From an uncultured Oscillospiraceae bacterium (lineage in GTDB: Bacteria > Bacillota > Clostridia > Oscillospirales > Oscillospiraceae): a stretch of DNA of 43,388 bases. Shown here one piece after another: positions 24,601 to 31,091 of the stretch. The notes beneath the pieces are model-generated. The model worked only from the letters and a program-made list of their open reading frames with translations, ran no database searches and was not told the DNA's origin. Within the stretch, counting starts at the first letter, position 1. Each line of letters begins with the position of its first letter. Where the stretch lies: positions 1 through 43,388 of the forward strand of contig CABSMJ010000020.1 in the NCBI GenBank assembly GCA_902478785.1, in the 5' to 3' direction. Both the position numbers and the translations under genes were made by a program.

Positions 24601-25189
24601 GGACCACGTGCTGGCCTCCGGCAAGAACATCAATATGCTGGTGCTGGACACCGAGGTGTACTCCAACACCGGCGGCCAGTCCTCCAAGGCCACCTGCGCG
24701 GCGGCTGTGGCCAAGTTCGCCTCCTCCGGCAAGAAGACCAAGAAGAAGGACCTGGGCATGATGGCCATGAGCTATGGCTATGTGTACGTGGCCCAGGTGG
24801 CCATGGGCTACGACAAGGCTCAGGTGCTCAAGGCCATGCGGGAGGCGGAGGCCTATGACGGCCCCTCCCTCATCATCGCCTACTGCCCCTGCATCGAGCA
24901 CGGTCCCAAGTGCGGCATGGGCGAGAGCCAGCTGGAGATGAAGCGCGCGGTGGAGTGCGGCTACTGGCACCTGTACCGCTACAACCCGGAGCTGAAGAAG
25001 CAGGGCAAGAACCCCTTCATCTTGGACTCCAAGGAGCCCACTGGCGATCTGCGGGCCTTCATGCGGGGCGAGGTGCGCTACGCCTCCCTGGAGACCTCCT
25101 TCCCCCAGCAGGCGGCGGAGCTCTTCGACAAGGCCGTGGCCGACGCCAAGGAGCGGCTGGAAAACTACAAGCGGTTGGCCCGGGGCTGA
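21677..25189 (+). CDS. nifJ: Pyruvate:ferredoxin (flavodoxin) oxidoreductase
   Basis: A 1170-residue single-chain PFOR that converts pyruvate and CoA to acetyl-CoA, CO2 and reduced ferredoxin, the central step of clostridial fermentation. Domain order is typical: N-terminal pyruvate-binding region (ITPSSPMAEYVDDW), CoA domain, gamma domain near 400-550, a two-cluster ferredoxin domain (CIQCNQCSFVCPHA near 689 and CTGCGSCAIICPVGG near 745), and the TPP domain with CAGCGETPYIKL near 812, GDGWAYDIG near 963 and DTEVYSNTGGQ near 990. Several in-frame ATGs precede MPKKIEVMDG; ATG 21677 fits GGGAG best. It probably forms an operon with the next two genes. Being inside an excisable element is unusual for such an enzyme; other copies may exist elsewhere in the genome. 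Confidence 0.96.
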   Translation: MPKKIEVMDGNQAAAYASYAFTEVAGIFPITPSSPMAEYVDDWSAKGKKNLFGQTVDVVEMQSEGGAAGTVHGSLEAGALTTTYTASQGLLLMIPNMYKIAGELLPGVFHVSARTVSSHALSIFGDHSDVMACRQTGFALLASAGPQEVMDLAAVAHLSAIKGRVPFLHFFDGFRTSHEIQKIEALDYDDLRPLVDMEALNRFRRNALNPDHPVVRGTTVNPDIFFQAREAQNEYYTRLPEIVEEYMDKISQLTGRNYRLFEYYGAPDATDLVVAMGSVADTIKETVDVLTAQGRKVGMVNVHLYRPFSMRHFLDAVPETVRRIAVLDRTKEPGSLGEPLYEDVVNLYYKAGRPMEIVGGRYGLASKDTTPAQILAVYENLAAPEPKNNFTIGIEDDVTFLSLPKLPELDTASDCTCCKLWGLGSDGTVGANKNTIKIIGKHTDLYTQAYFVYDSKKSGGLTQSHLRFGKNPIRSAYLVNKADFVACHNQAYVRTYDMVKDLKPGGIFLLNCQWSPEELDQQLPAKMRRALAEKDAKLYLIDAVDIAGGLGLGGRVNAVLQSAFFKLTDIIPFDQAVTYMKDAIQTTYGRKGQDVVEKNCAAIDAGAAGLRAVEIPEAWKTAQETEEPAKASVPDFIRNVVEPINRQEGDSLPVSMYRDIPDGTWPVGTSAYEKRGVAVRVPQWNADKCIQCNQCSFVCPHAAIRPVLLDEKEKAAAPAGFGTVSAKGKGLEKYAYRMQVSPYDCTGCGSCAIICPVGGAALTMEPLATQLGEHENWTYATEQVAVKKDAVDPSTVKGSQFAQPLFQFSGACAGCGETPYIKLATQLFGDRMYIANASGCSTAYSGSTPSTPYTVNKEGHGPTWAMSLFEDCAEYGYGMLLGAEKVRSRLADYAKRLEGTSVDSEAKAYLEKKESEESEAVSQAFLKAVEDFAPANEEQAQMKQFIQENSDFLRRRSYWAFGGDGWAYDIGYGGLDHVLASGKNINMLVLDTEVYSNTGGQSSKATCAAAVAKFASSGKKTKKKDLGMMAMSYGYVYVAQVAMGYDKAQVLKAMREAEAYDGPSLIIAYCPCIEHGPKCGMGESQLEMKRAVECGYWHLYRYNPELKKQGKNPFILDSKEPTGDLRAFMRGEVRYASLETSFPQQAAELFDKAVADAKERLENYKRLARG

Positions 25190-25203
25190 GTTCCCGGTGC
25201 GAT

Positions 25204-25242
25204 GGCGGAGGGATCGGTCCCGCCTTTTGAGGCGGGGCCGGC
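25204..25242 (+). other. Intercistronic hairpin between nifJ and the aminotransferase gene
   Basis: GGTCCCGCC and GGCGGGGCC (one G-T pair) enclose a TTTTGA loop, but no T tract follows. It is more likely an mRNA-stabilising or partial attenuation structure than a full terminator. Confidence 0.35.
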
Positions 25243-25274
25243 CTCCGGCGGATAGATTTTAAGGAGATGAGACG

Positions 25275-26432
25275 ATGTCTTTTGTTTCTGAGAAAAGTAA
25301 GAAGACGCCCCGGTCTGTGATCCGTGAAATGTTCGCCATGCAGACCGGCCTGACGGATGTGGTCAGCTTCGCCCTGGGCGAGCCGGACTTCACCTCTCCC
25401 AAGCATATCATCGACGCCACGGTGGCCTCCTTCCAGCGGGGCGAGACCCACTATACCCCCAACGCCGGCATTCCCGCCCTGCGGGAGGCGGTGGCCCGGT
25501 CCTACCAGGAGCGGGGCCTGGACTACAAGCCTGAGGAGATCCTCATCGGCTCTGGCGCTATCAGCGTGCTGTGCTTGGCCTGCACCGCCATTCTGGACAT
25601 CGGAGACGAGGTGCTGCTGCCCGATCCCGGCTGGGCCAACTACAACGGCCTCATCACCCAGGTGGGCGCGGTGCCCGTGCCTGTCCGGGTCAAGGAGGCC
25701 AACGGCTTCATGTACGACGTGGAGGACCTCCGGGCCGCCATCACCCCCAAGACCAAGATGATCCTTATCAACTCTCCCTCCAACCCCACCGGCGGCGTGG
25801 CCAGCGCGGAGAACCTGCGCCAGATCGCCGACCTGGTGAAGGAGAAGGACCTCTACGTCCTCACCGATGAGATCTACCACGAGCTGCTCTGGTCCGATGA
25901 GCCCTATACCAGCATCGCCAGCTTCCCCGGCATGAAGGAGCGGACCCTCATCGTGGACGGCTTTTCCAAGAAGTACGCCATGACCGGCTTCCGCCTGGGT
26001 TACGGCGCAGGCCCCGAGGAGGTCATCGCCACTATGACGAAGCTCCTGGAGAACGTGCTCTCCTCCGTCAACGAGGGCATCCAGTGGGGCGGCGTTGCCG
26101 CCCTCACCGGCGATCAGTCCCCGGTGGAGGAGATGAAGGAGCAGTATCGCCGCCGCCGGCAGATCATCGTAGAGGGCCTCAACGCCATCGACCGCATCAG
26201 CTGCCTGGCTCCCATGGGCGCCTTCTACGCCTTCCCCAACATCTCCCAGACCGGCCTGAGCTCCCGGGACTTTGCCATCCGCCTGCTGAAGGAAAAGCAC
26301 ACCGTAGTGGTGCCCGGCACGGGCTTTGGTGAGGGCGGCGAGGGCTTTGTCCGCATCTCCTATGCCACCAGCGAGGAGAACATCCGGGAGGGCCTCAAGC
26401 GCATCGCGGAATTTGTGGCCAGCCTGCCCTAA
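25275..26432 (+). CDS. PLP-dependent class I/II aminotransferase
   Basis: A 385-residue fold-type I aminotransferase. Landmarks are SFALGEPDF near 33-41, YTPNAGIPALREAVA, the NSPSNPTGG motif near 166-174, TDEIYHELLW, the PLP-lysine motif DGFSKKYAMTGFRLGY, and the substrate-carboxylate Arg in FVRISYATS. It resembles aspartate/aromatic-type and related aminotransferases. Its place between PFOR and 4-hydroxybutyryl-CoA dehydratase suggests amino-acid fermentation, for example 2-oxo acid formation feeding PFOR, or a step of a glutamate- or aminobutyrate-type route; the substrate cannot be fixed from sequence. RBS AAGGAG stands just before the ATG. Confidence 0.93.
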   Translation: MSFVSEKSKKTPRSVIREMFAMQTGLTDVVSFALGEPDFTSPKHIIDATVASFQRGETHYTPNAGIPALREAVARSYQERGLDYKPEEILIGSGAISVLCLACTAILDIGDEVLLPDPGWANYNGLITQVGAVPVPVRVKEANGFMYDVEDLRAAITPKTKMILINSPSNPTGGVASAENLRQIADLVKEKDLYVLTDEIYHELLWSDEPYTSIASFPGMKERTLIVDGFSKKYAMTGFRLGYGAGPEEVIATMTKLLENVLSSVNEGIQWGGVAALTGDQSPVEEMKEQYRRRRQIIVEGLNAIDRISCLAPMGAFYAFPNISQTGLSSRDFAIRLLKEKHTVVVPGTGFGEGGEGFVRISYATSEENIREGLKRIAEFVASLP

Positions 26433-26469
26433 GGCCTGGTCCCAAGGGAAAACAACTATCGTCCCTGCG

Positions 26470-26487
26470 GCGGGACGCAGAAAAGGA
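26470..26487 (+). other. Intercistronic hairpin before the dehydratase gene
   Basis: CGTCCC and GGGACG enclose a 6-nt loop; no T tract follows. It lies immediately ahead of the AAAAGGAG ribosome binding site and may influence mRNA stability. Confidence 0.3.
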
Positions 26488-26495
26488 GAAGAGCA

Positions 26496-27983
26496 ATGGC
26501 ACTGATGACAGCCAAGGAATATATCGAGAGTCTGCGCAAGCTCAAGACCCGGGTCTATATGTTCGGGGAGAAGATCGACAACTGGGTGGACCACCCCATG
26601 ATCCGCCCCTCCATCAACTGCGTGGCCATGACCTATGCCCTGGCCCAGAATCCCCAGTATGAGGACCTGATGACCGCCACGTCCAATCTGACGGGCCGGA
26701 AGATCAACCGCTTCACCCACCTGCACCAGTCCACCGAGGACCTGGTGAAGAAGGTGAAGATGCAGCGCCTGCTGGGCCAGAAGACCGCCTCCTGCTTCCA
26801 GCGCTGCGTGGGCATGGACGCCTTCAACGCGGTCTATTCCACCACCTATGAGATCGACGAAAAGTACGGCACCCACTACCACGAGAACTTCAAGAAGTTC
26901 CTCATCATGGTCCAGGACGAGGACCTGACGGTGGATGGCGCCATGACCGACCCCAAGGGCGACCGGTCCAAGGCCCCCCACCAGCAGTCCGACCCGGATA
27001 TGTACGTCCATGTGGTGGAGCGCCGGGACGACGGCATCGTGGTCTGCGGTGCCAAGTGCCACCAGACCGGCTCCGTCAACTCCCACTGGCACATCTTCAT
27101 GCCCACCATCTCCATGGGTGAGGCGGACAAGGACTGGGCGGTCTCCTTTGCTTGCCCCAGCGATGCCGAGGGCCTGTATATGATCTACGGCCGCCAGTCC
27201 TGTGACACCCGCAAGCTGGAGGAGAACGCCTCCATCGACGTGGGCAACGCCAAGTTCGGCGGCCAGGAGGCATTGGTGGTGCTGGACCATGTGTTCATCC
27301 CCAACGAGTACATCTTCCTGGACGGCGAGTATGAGTTCGCCGGCATGATGGTGGAGCGCTTCGCCGGCTACCACCGGCAGAGCTACGGCGGCTGCAAGGT
27401 AGGCGTGGGCGACGTGGTCATCGGCGCGGCGGCCCTGGCGGCGGAGTACAATGGCGTGGAGAAGGCCAGCGCCGTCAAGGATAAGCTCATCGAGATGACC
27501 CACCTGAACGAGACGCTGTACTCCTGCGGCATCGCCTGCTCCTGCGAGGGCTGCCCCACCAAGGCGGGCAACTACCAGATCGATCTGCTGCTGGCCAACG
27601 TGTGCAAGCAGAACGTGACCCGCTTCCCCTATGAGATCGTGCGCCTGGCGGAGGATATCGCCGGCGGACTGATGGTGACCATGCCCTCGGAGAAGGACTT
27701 TACCTCCGACACGGTGGTGGGCCGCAACGGCGAGACCATCGGCGACATCTGCCAGAAGTACTTTAAGACCCGGGACGACGTGTCCACCGAGGACCGCCAG
27801 CGGGTGCTGCGGTTCCTGGAGAACATCTGCCTGGGCGCCGCTGCCGTGGGCTATCGGACCGAGTCTCTCCACGGCGCCGGCTCTCCCCAGGCCCAGCGCA
27901 TCATGATCGCTCGGCAGGGGGACATCCCCGGCAAGAAGAAGCTGGCCAAGTCCATCGCCGGCATTCAGGAAAAAGAGAAATAA
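26496..27983 (+). CDS. abfD: 4-hydroxybutyryl-CoA dehydratase / vinylacetyl-CoA isomerase
   Basis: A 495-residue flavin and 4Fe-4S enzyme that dehydrates 4-hydroxybutyryl-CoA to crotonyl-CoA, a step in butyrate formation from 4-aminobutyrate or succinate. The cluster ligands known from the Clostridium aminobutyricum enzyme (Cys99, Cys103, His292, Cys299) are present here, shifted by one: Cys100 and Cys104 in SCFQRC, and His293 and Cys300 in YHRQSYGGC. This separates it from the related 4-hydroxyphenylacetate 3-monooxygenases, which lack them. ESLRKLKTRVYMFGEKI opens the protein as in the family. It is the last gene of the PFOR operon and is followed by a strong terminator. The CoA transferase and 4-hydroxybutyrate dehydrogenase expected in the pathway are not in this window. 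Confidence 0.95.
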   Translation: MALMTAKEYIESLRKLKTRVYMFGEKIDNWVDHPMIRPSINCVAMTYALAQNPQYEDLMTATSNLTGRKINRFTHLHQSTEDLVKKVKMQRLLGQKTASCFQRCVGMDAFNAVYSTTYEIDEKYGTHYHENFKKFLIMVQDEDLTVDGAMTDPKGDRSKAPHQQSDPDMYVHVVERRDDGIVVCGAKCHQTGSVNSHWHIFMPTISMGEADKDWAVSFACPSDAEGLYMIYGRQSCDTRKLEENASIDVGNAKFGGQEALVVLDHVFIPNEYIFLDGEYEFAGMMVERFAGYHRQSYGGCKVGVGDVVIGAAALAAEYNGVEKASAVKDKLIEMTHLNETLYSCGIACSCEGCPTKAGNYQIDLLLANVCKQNVTRFPYEIVRLAEDIAGGLMVTMPSEKDFTSDTVVGRNGETIGDICQKYFKTRDDVSTEDRQRVLRFLENICLGAAAVGYRTESLHGAGSPQAQRIMIARQGDIPGKKKLAKSIAGIQEKEK

Positions 27984-27997
27984 TTCCCTCGTAAAGT

Positions 27998-28032
27998 GCG
28001 GGGCGTCCGTTTCCGGGGCGCCCCGCTTTTTT
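27998..28032 (+). terminator. Terminator of the nifJ-abfD operon
   Basis: GCGGGGCG pairs with CGCCCCGC around a 13-nt loop and is followed by six T's, a standard intrinsic terminator 14 bp after abfD. Confidence 0.9.
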
Positions 28033-28104
28033 GCTGCCGTTTTGGCGCGGCATTTCCCGGCGCCAACCGCGGCCCTGACTTTCCGGAAAATGCGGCGAGA
28101 GATA

Positions 28105-28158
28105 TTGACATATGTCAAAAACCGGACTATACTCAGAAAAGTAAATGGCATATGTCAA
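28105..28158 (+). promoter_or_regulatory. Promoter with two palindromic operators before the DUF134 gene
   Basis: TTGACA (28105-28110), 17-bp spacer and TATACT (28128-28133) form a consensus promoter. The -35 box is half of a perfect 14-bp palindrome TTGACATATGTCAA (28105-28118). A second copy with a mismatch, ATGGCATATGTCAA, is at 28145-28158, 40 bp downstream. Binding by the DUF134 protein itself (autorepression) is inferred. Confidence 0.7.
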
Positions 28159-28179
28159 AAATAAAAAGGAGGTGACGGT

Positions 28180-28557
28180 GTGCCCAGACCGAGAAAATGC
28201 CGGCGAGTCTGCGGGTTGCCCAAGGCCAGCGCCTTCGTGCCTCAGGGCTGCGGCGGGGAACAGAGAACGGTGGTGATGACGGTGGACGAGTATGAGACCA
28301 TCCGCCTCATCGACTATCAGGACCTGTCCCAGGAGCAGTGCAGCGCCTACATGGGGGTGGCCCGGACCACCGTCCAGCAGATCTACAACAGCGCCCGGAA
28401 GAAGCTGAGCACCGCTCTGGTGGAGGGACTGCCCTTCCGCATTGAGGGCGGGGACTATCAGCTCTGCGACGGCCGGGCAGGGTGCTGCGGCTGGGGCTGT
28501 CCCCGGCGGCGCCATCAGGAATGTCCAAAGCGGAGCGAAAAGGAGGAACCTATATGA
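28180..28557 (+). CDS. DUF134 family helix-turn-helix protein
   Basis: A 125-residue protein of the DUF134 family. It begins with PRPRKCRRVC, has a sigma-70-region-4-like helix-turn-helix (MTVDEYETIRLIDYQDLSQ ... MGVARTTVQQIYNSARKKL at about 36-80), and ends in a Cys-rich tail (CDGRAGCCGWGCPRR) able to bind metal or a cluster. Such proteins commonly accompany MinD-type ATPase and NifX-like genes in anaerobes and are presumed redox- or metal-responsive regulators. Start is GTG at 28180, behind AAAGGAGGTGA. The two palindromes upstream are likely its operators. Its stop overlaps the next start. Confidence 0.85.
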   Translation: MPRPRKCRRVCGLPKASAFVPQGCGGEQRTVVMTVDEYETIRLIDYQDLSQEQCSAYMGVARTTVQQIYNSARKKLSTALVEGLPFRIEGGDYQLCDGRAGCCGWGCPRRRHQECPKRSEKEEPI

Positions 28558-28907
28558 TAATCGCGATCCCGGTGGATGAGACGAAGGAGGCATTGTGCGT
28601 CTCCTTTGGGCGGGCGCCCTATGTGCTCTTTTACGACACGGAACAGGAGCAGGGCCAGGTGCAGGAGAACCCGGCGGCCCAGTCCGAGGGCGGCGCCGGT
28701 ATCCAGGCGGCCCAGTTCGTGGTGGACGGCGGCGCCCAGGCCCTGGTGACCGTCCGGTGCGGAGAGAATGCGGCCCAGGTATTGCAGGCGGCGGAGATCG
28801 CCATCTACAAGGCCCAGGGCAGCGCCAAGGAGGCCTTGGAGGATCTGAAGGAGGGGAAGCTGCCGCGGATGACCACCTTCCACGCCGGCTTCCACGGCAT
28901 CCGATGA
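28554..28907 (+). CDS. NifX/NifB-like (dinitrogenase FeMo-cofactor biosynthesis family) protein, first copy
   Basis: A 117-residue single-domain protein of the NifX/NafY superfamily, with the opening MIIAIPVDETKEALCVSFGRAPY and the core VVDGGAQALVTVRCGENAAQVL. Members bind Mo/Fe-S clusters; the orange protein of Desulfovibrio, which carries a Mo-Cu cluster, belongs to this group. No nitrogenase structural gene is present, so nitrogen fixation is not implied. AAAAGGAGG precedes the ATG. Both ends overlap neighbours by four bases (ATGA), showing a tightly coupled operon. Confidence 0.85.
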   Translation: MIIAIPVDETKEALCVSFGRAPYVLFYDTEQEQGQVQENPAAQSEGGAGIQAAQFVVDGGAQALVTVRCGENAAQVLQAAEIAIYKAQGSAKEALEDLKEGKLPRMTTFHAGFHGIR

Positions 28908-29743
28908 CCGTCGCTATCCTCAGCGGGAAGGGCGGCACCGGCAAGACCTTCCTGTCTGTGAATCTGGCAGCCGCCGCGGAGCAGGCGGTTTACATCGACT
29001 GCGATGTGGAGGAGCCCAACGGCCGCCTCTTTCTCCGGCCCCAGGCGGTGGAGCAGCAGGCGGTCACCACGCCGTTGCCTGCCTTTGATGGGGCGCGGTG
29101 CGACGGCTGCCGCCGGTGCGTGGACTTCTGCCGCTTTCATGCCTTGGTGTATATCAAGGGCAAGCCCATGGTGTTCCCCGACGTGTGCCATGCCTGCGGC
29201 GGCTGCGCTCTGGTCTGCCCCCGGGGGGCTGTCCGGGAGGAGGCCCGGACCGTGGGCGCGGTGGAGACCGGCGTCCGGGACGGCATCCAGGTGGTCACCG
29301 GCATCCTCAACACCGGCGAGGCCTCGGCGGTCCCTGTCATCCGCGCCGCTTTGGCAGCGGGACTGAGACAGGAGGACACCACCATCATCGACTGTCCTCC
29401 GGGCAGCAGCTGCTCGGTGATGGAGAGCGTAGAGAAGGCGGATTACTGCGTCCTGGTGACGGAGCCCACCGCCTTTGGCCTGCACAATCTGCGGATGGTC
29501 CAGGAACTGGTGACGCTGCTGGGCAAGCCCTGGGGCGTGGTCCTCAACAAGGCCGAGGGGGATTATCCGCCCTTGGAGCAGTTCCTGAAAGAGACGGGCG
29601 GGACCATCCTGGCAAGCATCCCCTTTTCCCCGGAGCTGGCGGCGCTGGGCGCCGGTGGAGAGCTGGCCTGTCGCCAGAGCCCGGAGTTCAAGGCCCTGCT
29701 TCAGGGCCTTCTGACCCGGCTGAGAGAGGAGTGTGGGGCATGA
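28904..29743 (+). CDS. MinD/Mrp-type ATPase with inserted 2x[4Fe-4S] domain, first copy
   Basis: A 279-residue P-loop ATPase of the MinD/Mrp/ParA class. The deviant Walker A SGKGGTGKT is at 7-15 and the switch DCPPGSSC is near 163-170. A bacterial-ferredoxin domain is inserted after about residue 60, with CDGCRRCVDFC and CHACGGCALVCP, enough for two 4Fe-4S clusters. These paired ATPases accompany NifX-like proteins and are part of the orange-protein complex operons in sulfate reducers, where they are thought to assemble or insert a metal cluster; the role here is inferred. The start overlaps the previous stop and the stop overlaps the next start, both as ATGA. Confidence 0.9.
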   Translation: MTVAILSGKGGTGKTFLSVNLAAAAEQAVYIDCDVEEPNGRLFLRPQAVEQQAVTTPLPAFDGARCDGCRRCVDFCRFHALVYIKGKPMVFPDVCHACGGCALVCPRGAVREEARTVGAVETGVRDGIQVVTGILNTGEASAVPVIRAALAAGLRQEDTTIIDCPPGSSCSVMESVEKADYCVLVTEPTAFGLHNLRMVQELVTLLGKPWGVVLNKAEGDYPPLEQFLKETGGTILASIPFSPELAALGAGGELACRQSPEFKALLQGLLTRLREECGA

Positions 29744-30627
29744 AGAAGCTGCTGATCCTCAGCGGAAAGGGCGGCACCGGCAAGACCACCACTTCCGCCG
29801 CCTTCATCCAGTTTGCTCAGGCTCGGGCCTTTGCCGACTGTGACGTGGACGCCCCCAATCTGCACCTGGTGCAGGCGGTGGAGGGAGAGCCGGAGGCCTT
29901 TGACTATCTGGGCTCGGAAAAGGCGTCCATCGACCCGGAATTGTGCACAGGCTGCGGTGCCTGCGCCGACGCCTGCCGCTTCGGCGCTATCCGGAAGGAT
30001 GGGGACCGTTGCCGGGTGGAACCCTACGCCTGTGAGGGGTGCGGGGTGTGCGCCTATATGTGCCCGCAAAAGGCGGTGGAGCTGCATGAGGATGTGGCGG
30101 GTCAGGTGCTTCTCTATCAGGGGAAGCAGACCTTTTCCACCGCCCGATTGCGGACGGGACGGGGCAACTCCGGCAAGTTGGTGTCCGAGGTGAAGCTGGC
30201 TCTGTTCAAGCACGCGCCCCAGGCGGACCTGGCCATCCTGGACGGCTCGCCGGGCATCGGCTGCCCGGTCATCTCCTCCATCAGCGGAGCGGACCTGGTG
30301 CTGGTGGTGACGGAGCCCTCCCTCTCGGGCCTCAGCGATCTGGAGCGGGTGCTGCGCACCGCTGCTGGTTTTCAGGCAAAAACTGCGGTGTGCGTCAACA
30401 AAGCGGACCTGAGCCCGGCTCACGCCGACGAGATCGAGGCATTCTGCCGGGAGCACCAGGTGCCCTTCCTGGGCCGTGTGCCCTATGACCGCCGGGCATC
30501 GGAGGCCATCAACGCCGGCAAGAGCCTGGCGGAGGTGGGCGGTCCGGCCTGTGAGGCCCTGCGGAAGATCTTTGACGGCGCCATGGCGCTGCTGGCGGAG
30601 CCCCAAAGAGACCCGCTGGGCGCATAG
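29740..30627 (+). CDS. MinD/Mrp-type ATPase with inserted 2x[4Fe-4S] domain, second copy
   Basis: A 295-residue paralogue of the preceding gene product, with Walker A SGKGGTGKTTTSAA at 7-20, ferredoxin insertion CTGCGACADACRFGA and CEGCGVCAYMCPQKA, and the later DGSPGIGCPVISS and VVTEPSLSGLSDLERV typical of the family. The two ATPases probably act as a heterodimer, which is the usual arrangement in these clusters. Coupled to the first copy by an ATGA overlap. A 37-bp gap separates it from the second NifX-like gene. Confidence 0.9.
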   Translation: MKKLLILSGKGGTGKTTTSAAFIQFAQARAFADCDVDAPNLHLVQAVEGEPEAFDYLGSEKASIDPELCTGCGACADACRFGAIRKDGDRCRVEPYACEGCGVCAYMCPQKAVELHEDVAGQVLLYQGKQTFSTARLRTGRGNSGKLVSEVKLALFKHAPQADLAILDGSPGIGCPVISSISGADLVLVVTEPSLSGLSDLERVLRTAAGFQAKTAVCVNKADLSPAHADEIEAFCREHQVPFLGRVPYDRRASEAINAGKSLAEVGGPACEALRKIFDGAMALLAEPQRDPLGA

Positions 30628-30664
30628 ATTTTGCAATCACATATTTTTATCATAAAAGGAGCGT

Positions 30665-31030
30665 ATGAACATGAAAATTGCTGTTGCCTGTATGGGGACC
30701 CAGGTGGGCGGCCACTTCGGCCACTGTGAGAACTTCCGCATCTATGACACGGCAGAGGGCAAGATCTGCGCCGAGGAGAGCATCCCCAATCCCGGCCACC
30801 GGCCCGGCTTCCTGCCCAACTTCCTGGGCGACATGGGCGTGGAGGTCATCATTGCCGGCGGCATGGGCGGCGGCGCCGTGGAGATCTTCAACGAGCGCAA
30901 GATCGAAGTCATCGTGGGCGTCCAGGGCGATGCCCGGGAGGCGGTGGAGCAGTACCTGAAGGGCCAGCTCCAGTCCACCGGCTCCATCTGCCATGAGCAT
31001 CAGCACGCCGGAGAGTGCGGCGAGCATTGA
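30665..31030 (+). CDS. NifX/NifB-like (dinitrogenase FeMo-cofactor biosynthesis family) protein, second copy
   Basis: A 121-residue NifX-superfamily protein, opening MNMKIAVACMGTQVGGHFGHC, with the conserved MGVEVIIAGGMGGGAVEIF core. A His/Cys-rich tail (CHEHQHAGECGEH) could bind a metal and is absent from the first copy. Together with the two ATPases and DUF134 regulator it forms a five-gene cluster similar to the orange-protein (ORP) genes of Desulfovibrio. AAAAGGAG stands before the ATG. A bidirectional terminator follows. Confidence 0.85.
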   Translation: MNMKIAVACMGTQVGGHFGHCENFRIYDTAEGKICAEESIPNPGHRPGFLPNFLGDMGVEVIIAGGMGGGAVEIFNERKIEVIVGVQGDAREAVEQYLKGQLQSTGSICHEHQHAGECGEH

Positions 31031-31056
31031 TGGCGGCTGGGCCAAACCACAGAAAA

Positions 31057-31091
31057 AACGGAGGACGGTTATCCGTCCTCCGTTCTTTTTT
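31057..31091. terminator. Bidirectional terminator shared with the recombinase gene
   Basis: The 12-bp stem AACGGAGGACGG/CCGTCCTCCGTT with loop TTAT is followed by CTTTTTT on the forward strand and TTTTTTC on the reverse. The recombinase stop codon TAA (31069-31071 reversed) lies in the loop. Confidence 0.9.

Noticed and set aside
22880..24970. Reverse-strand open frame of nearly 700 codons opposite nifJ
   Set aside because: Antisense shadow of G+C-rich coding sequence with no RBS or domain.
25204..25242. Rho-independent terminator between nifJ and the aminotransferase gene
   Set aside because: The hairpin is not followed by a T tract, and the genes are close and on the same strand.
26496..27983. 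4-hydroxyphenylacetate 3-monooxygenase (HpaB)
   Set aside because: The fold is shared, but the Cys100/Cys104/His293/Cys300 cluster ligands mark the dehydratase.
25059..28151. Very long reverse-strand open frame (over 1000 codons) opposite nifJ, the aminotransferase gene and abfD
   Set aside because: The forward genes are unmistakable; the reverse frame is low-complexity Gly/Ala/Val/His-rich and has no recognisable domain.
28554..31030. Nitrogen fixation cluster
   Set aside because: NifX-like and NifJ names arise, but there is no nifH, nifD or nifK; PFOR and NifX-family proteins occur widely without nitrogenase.
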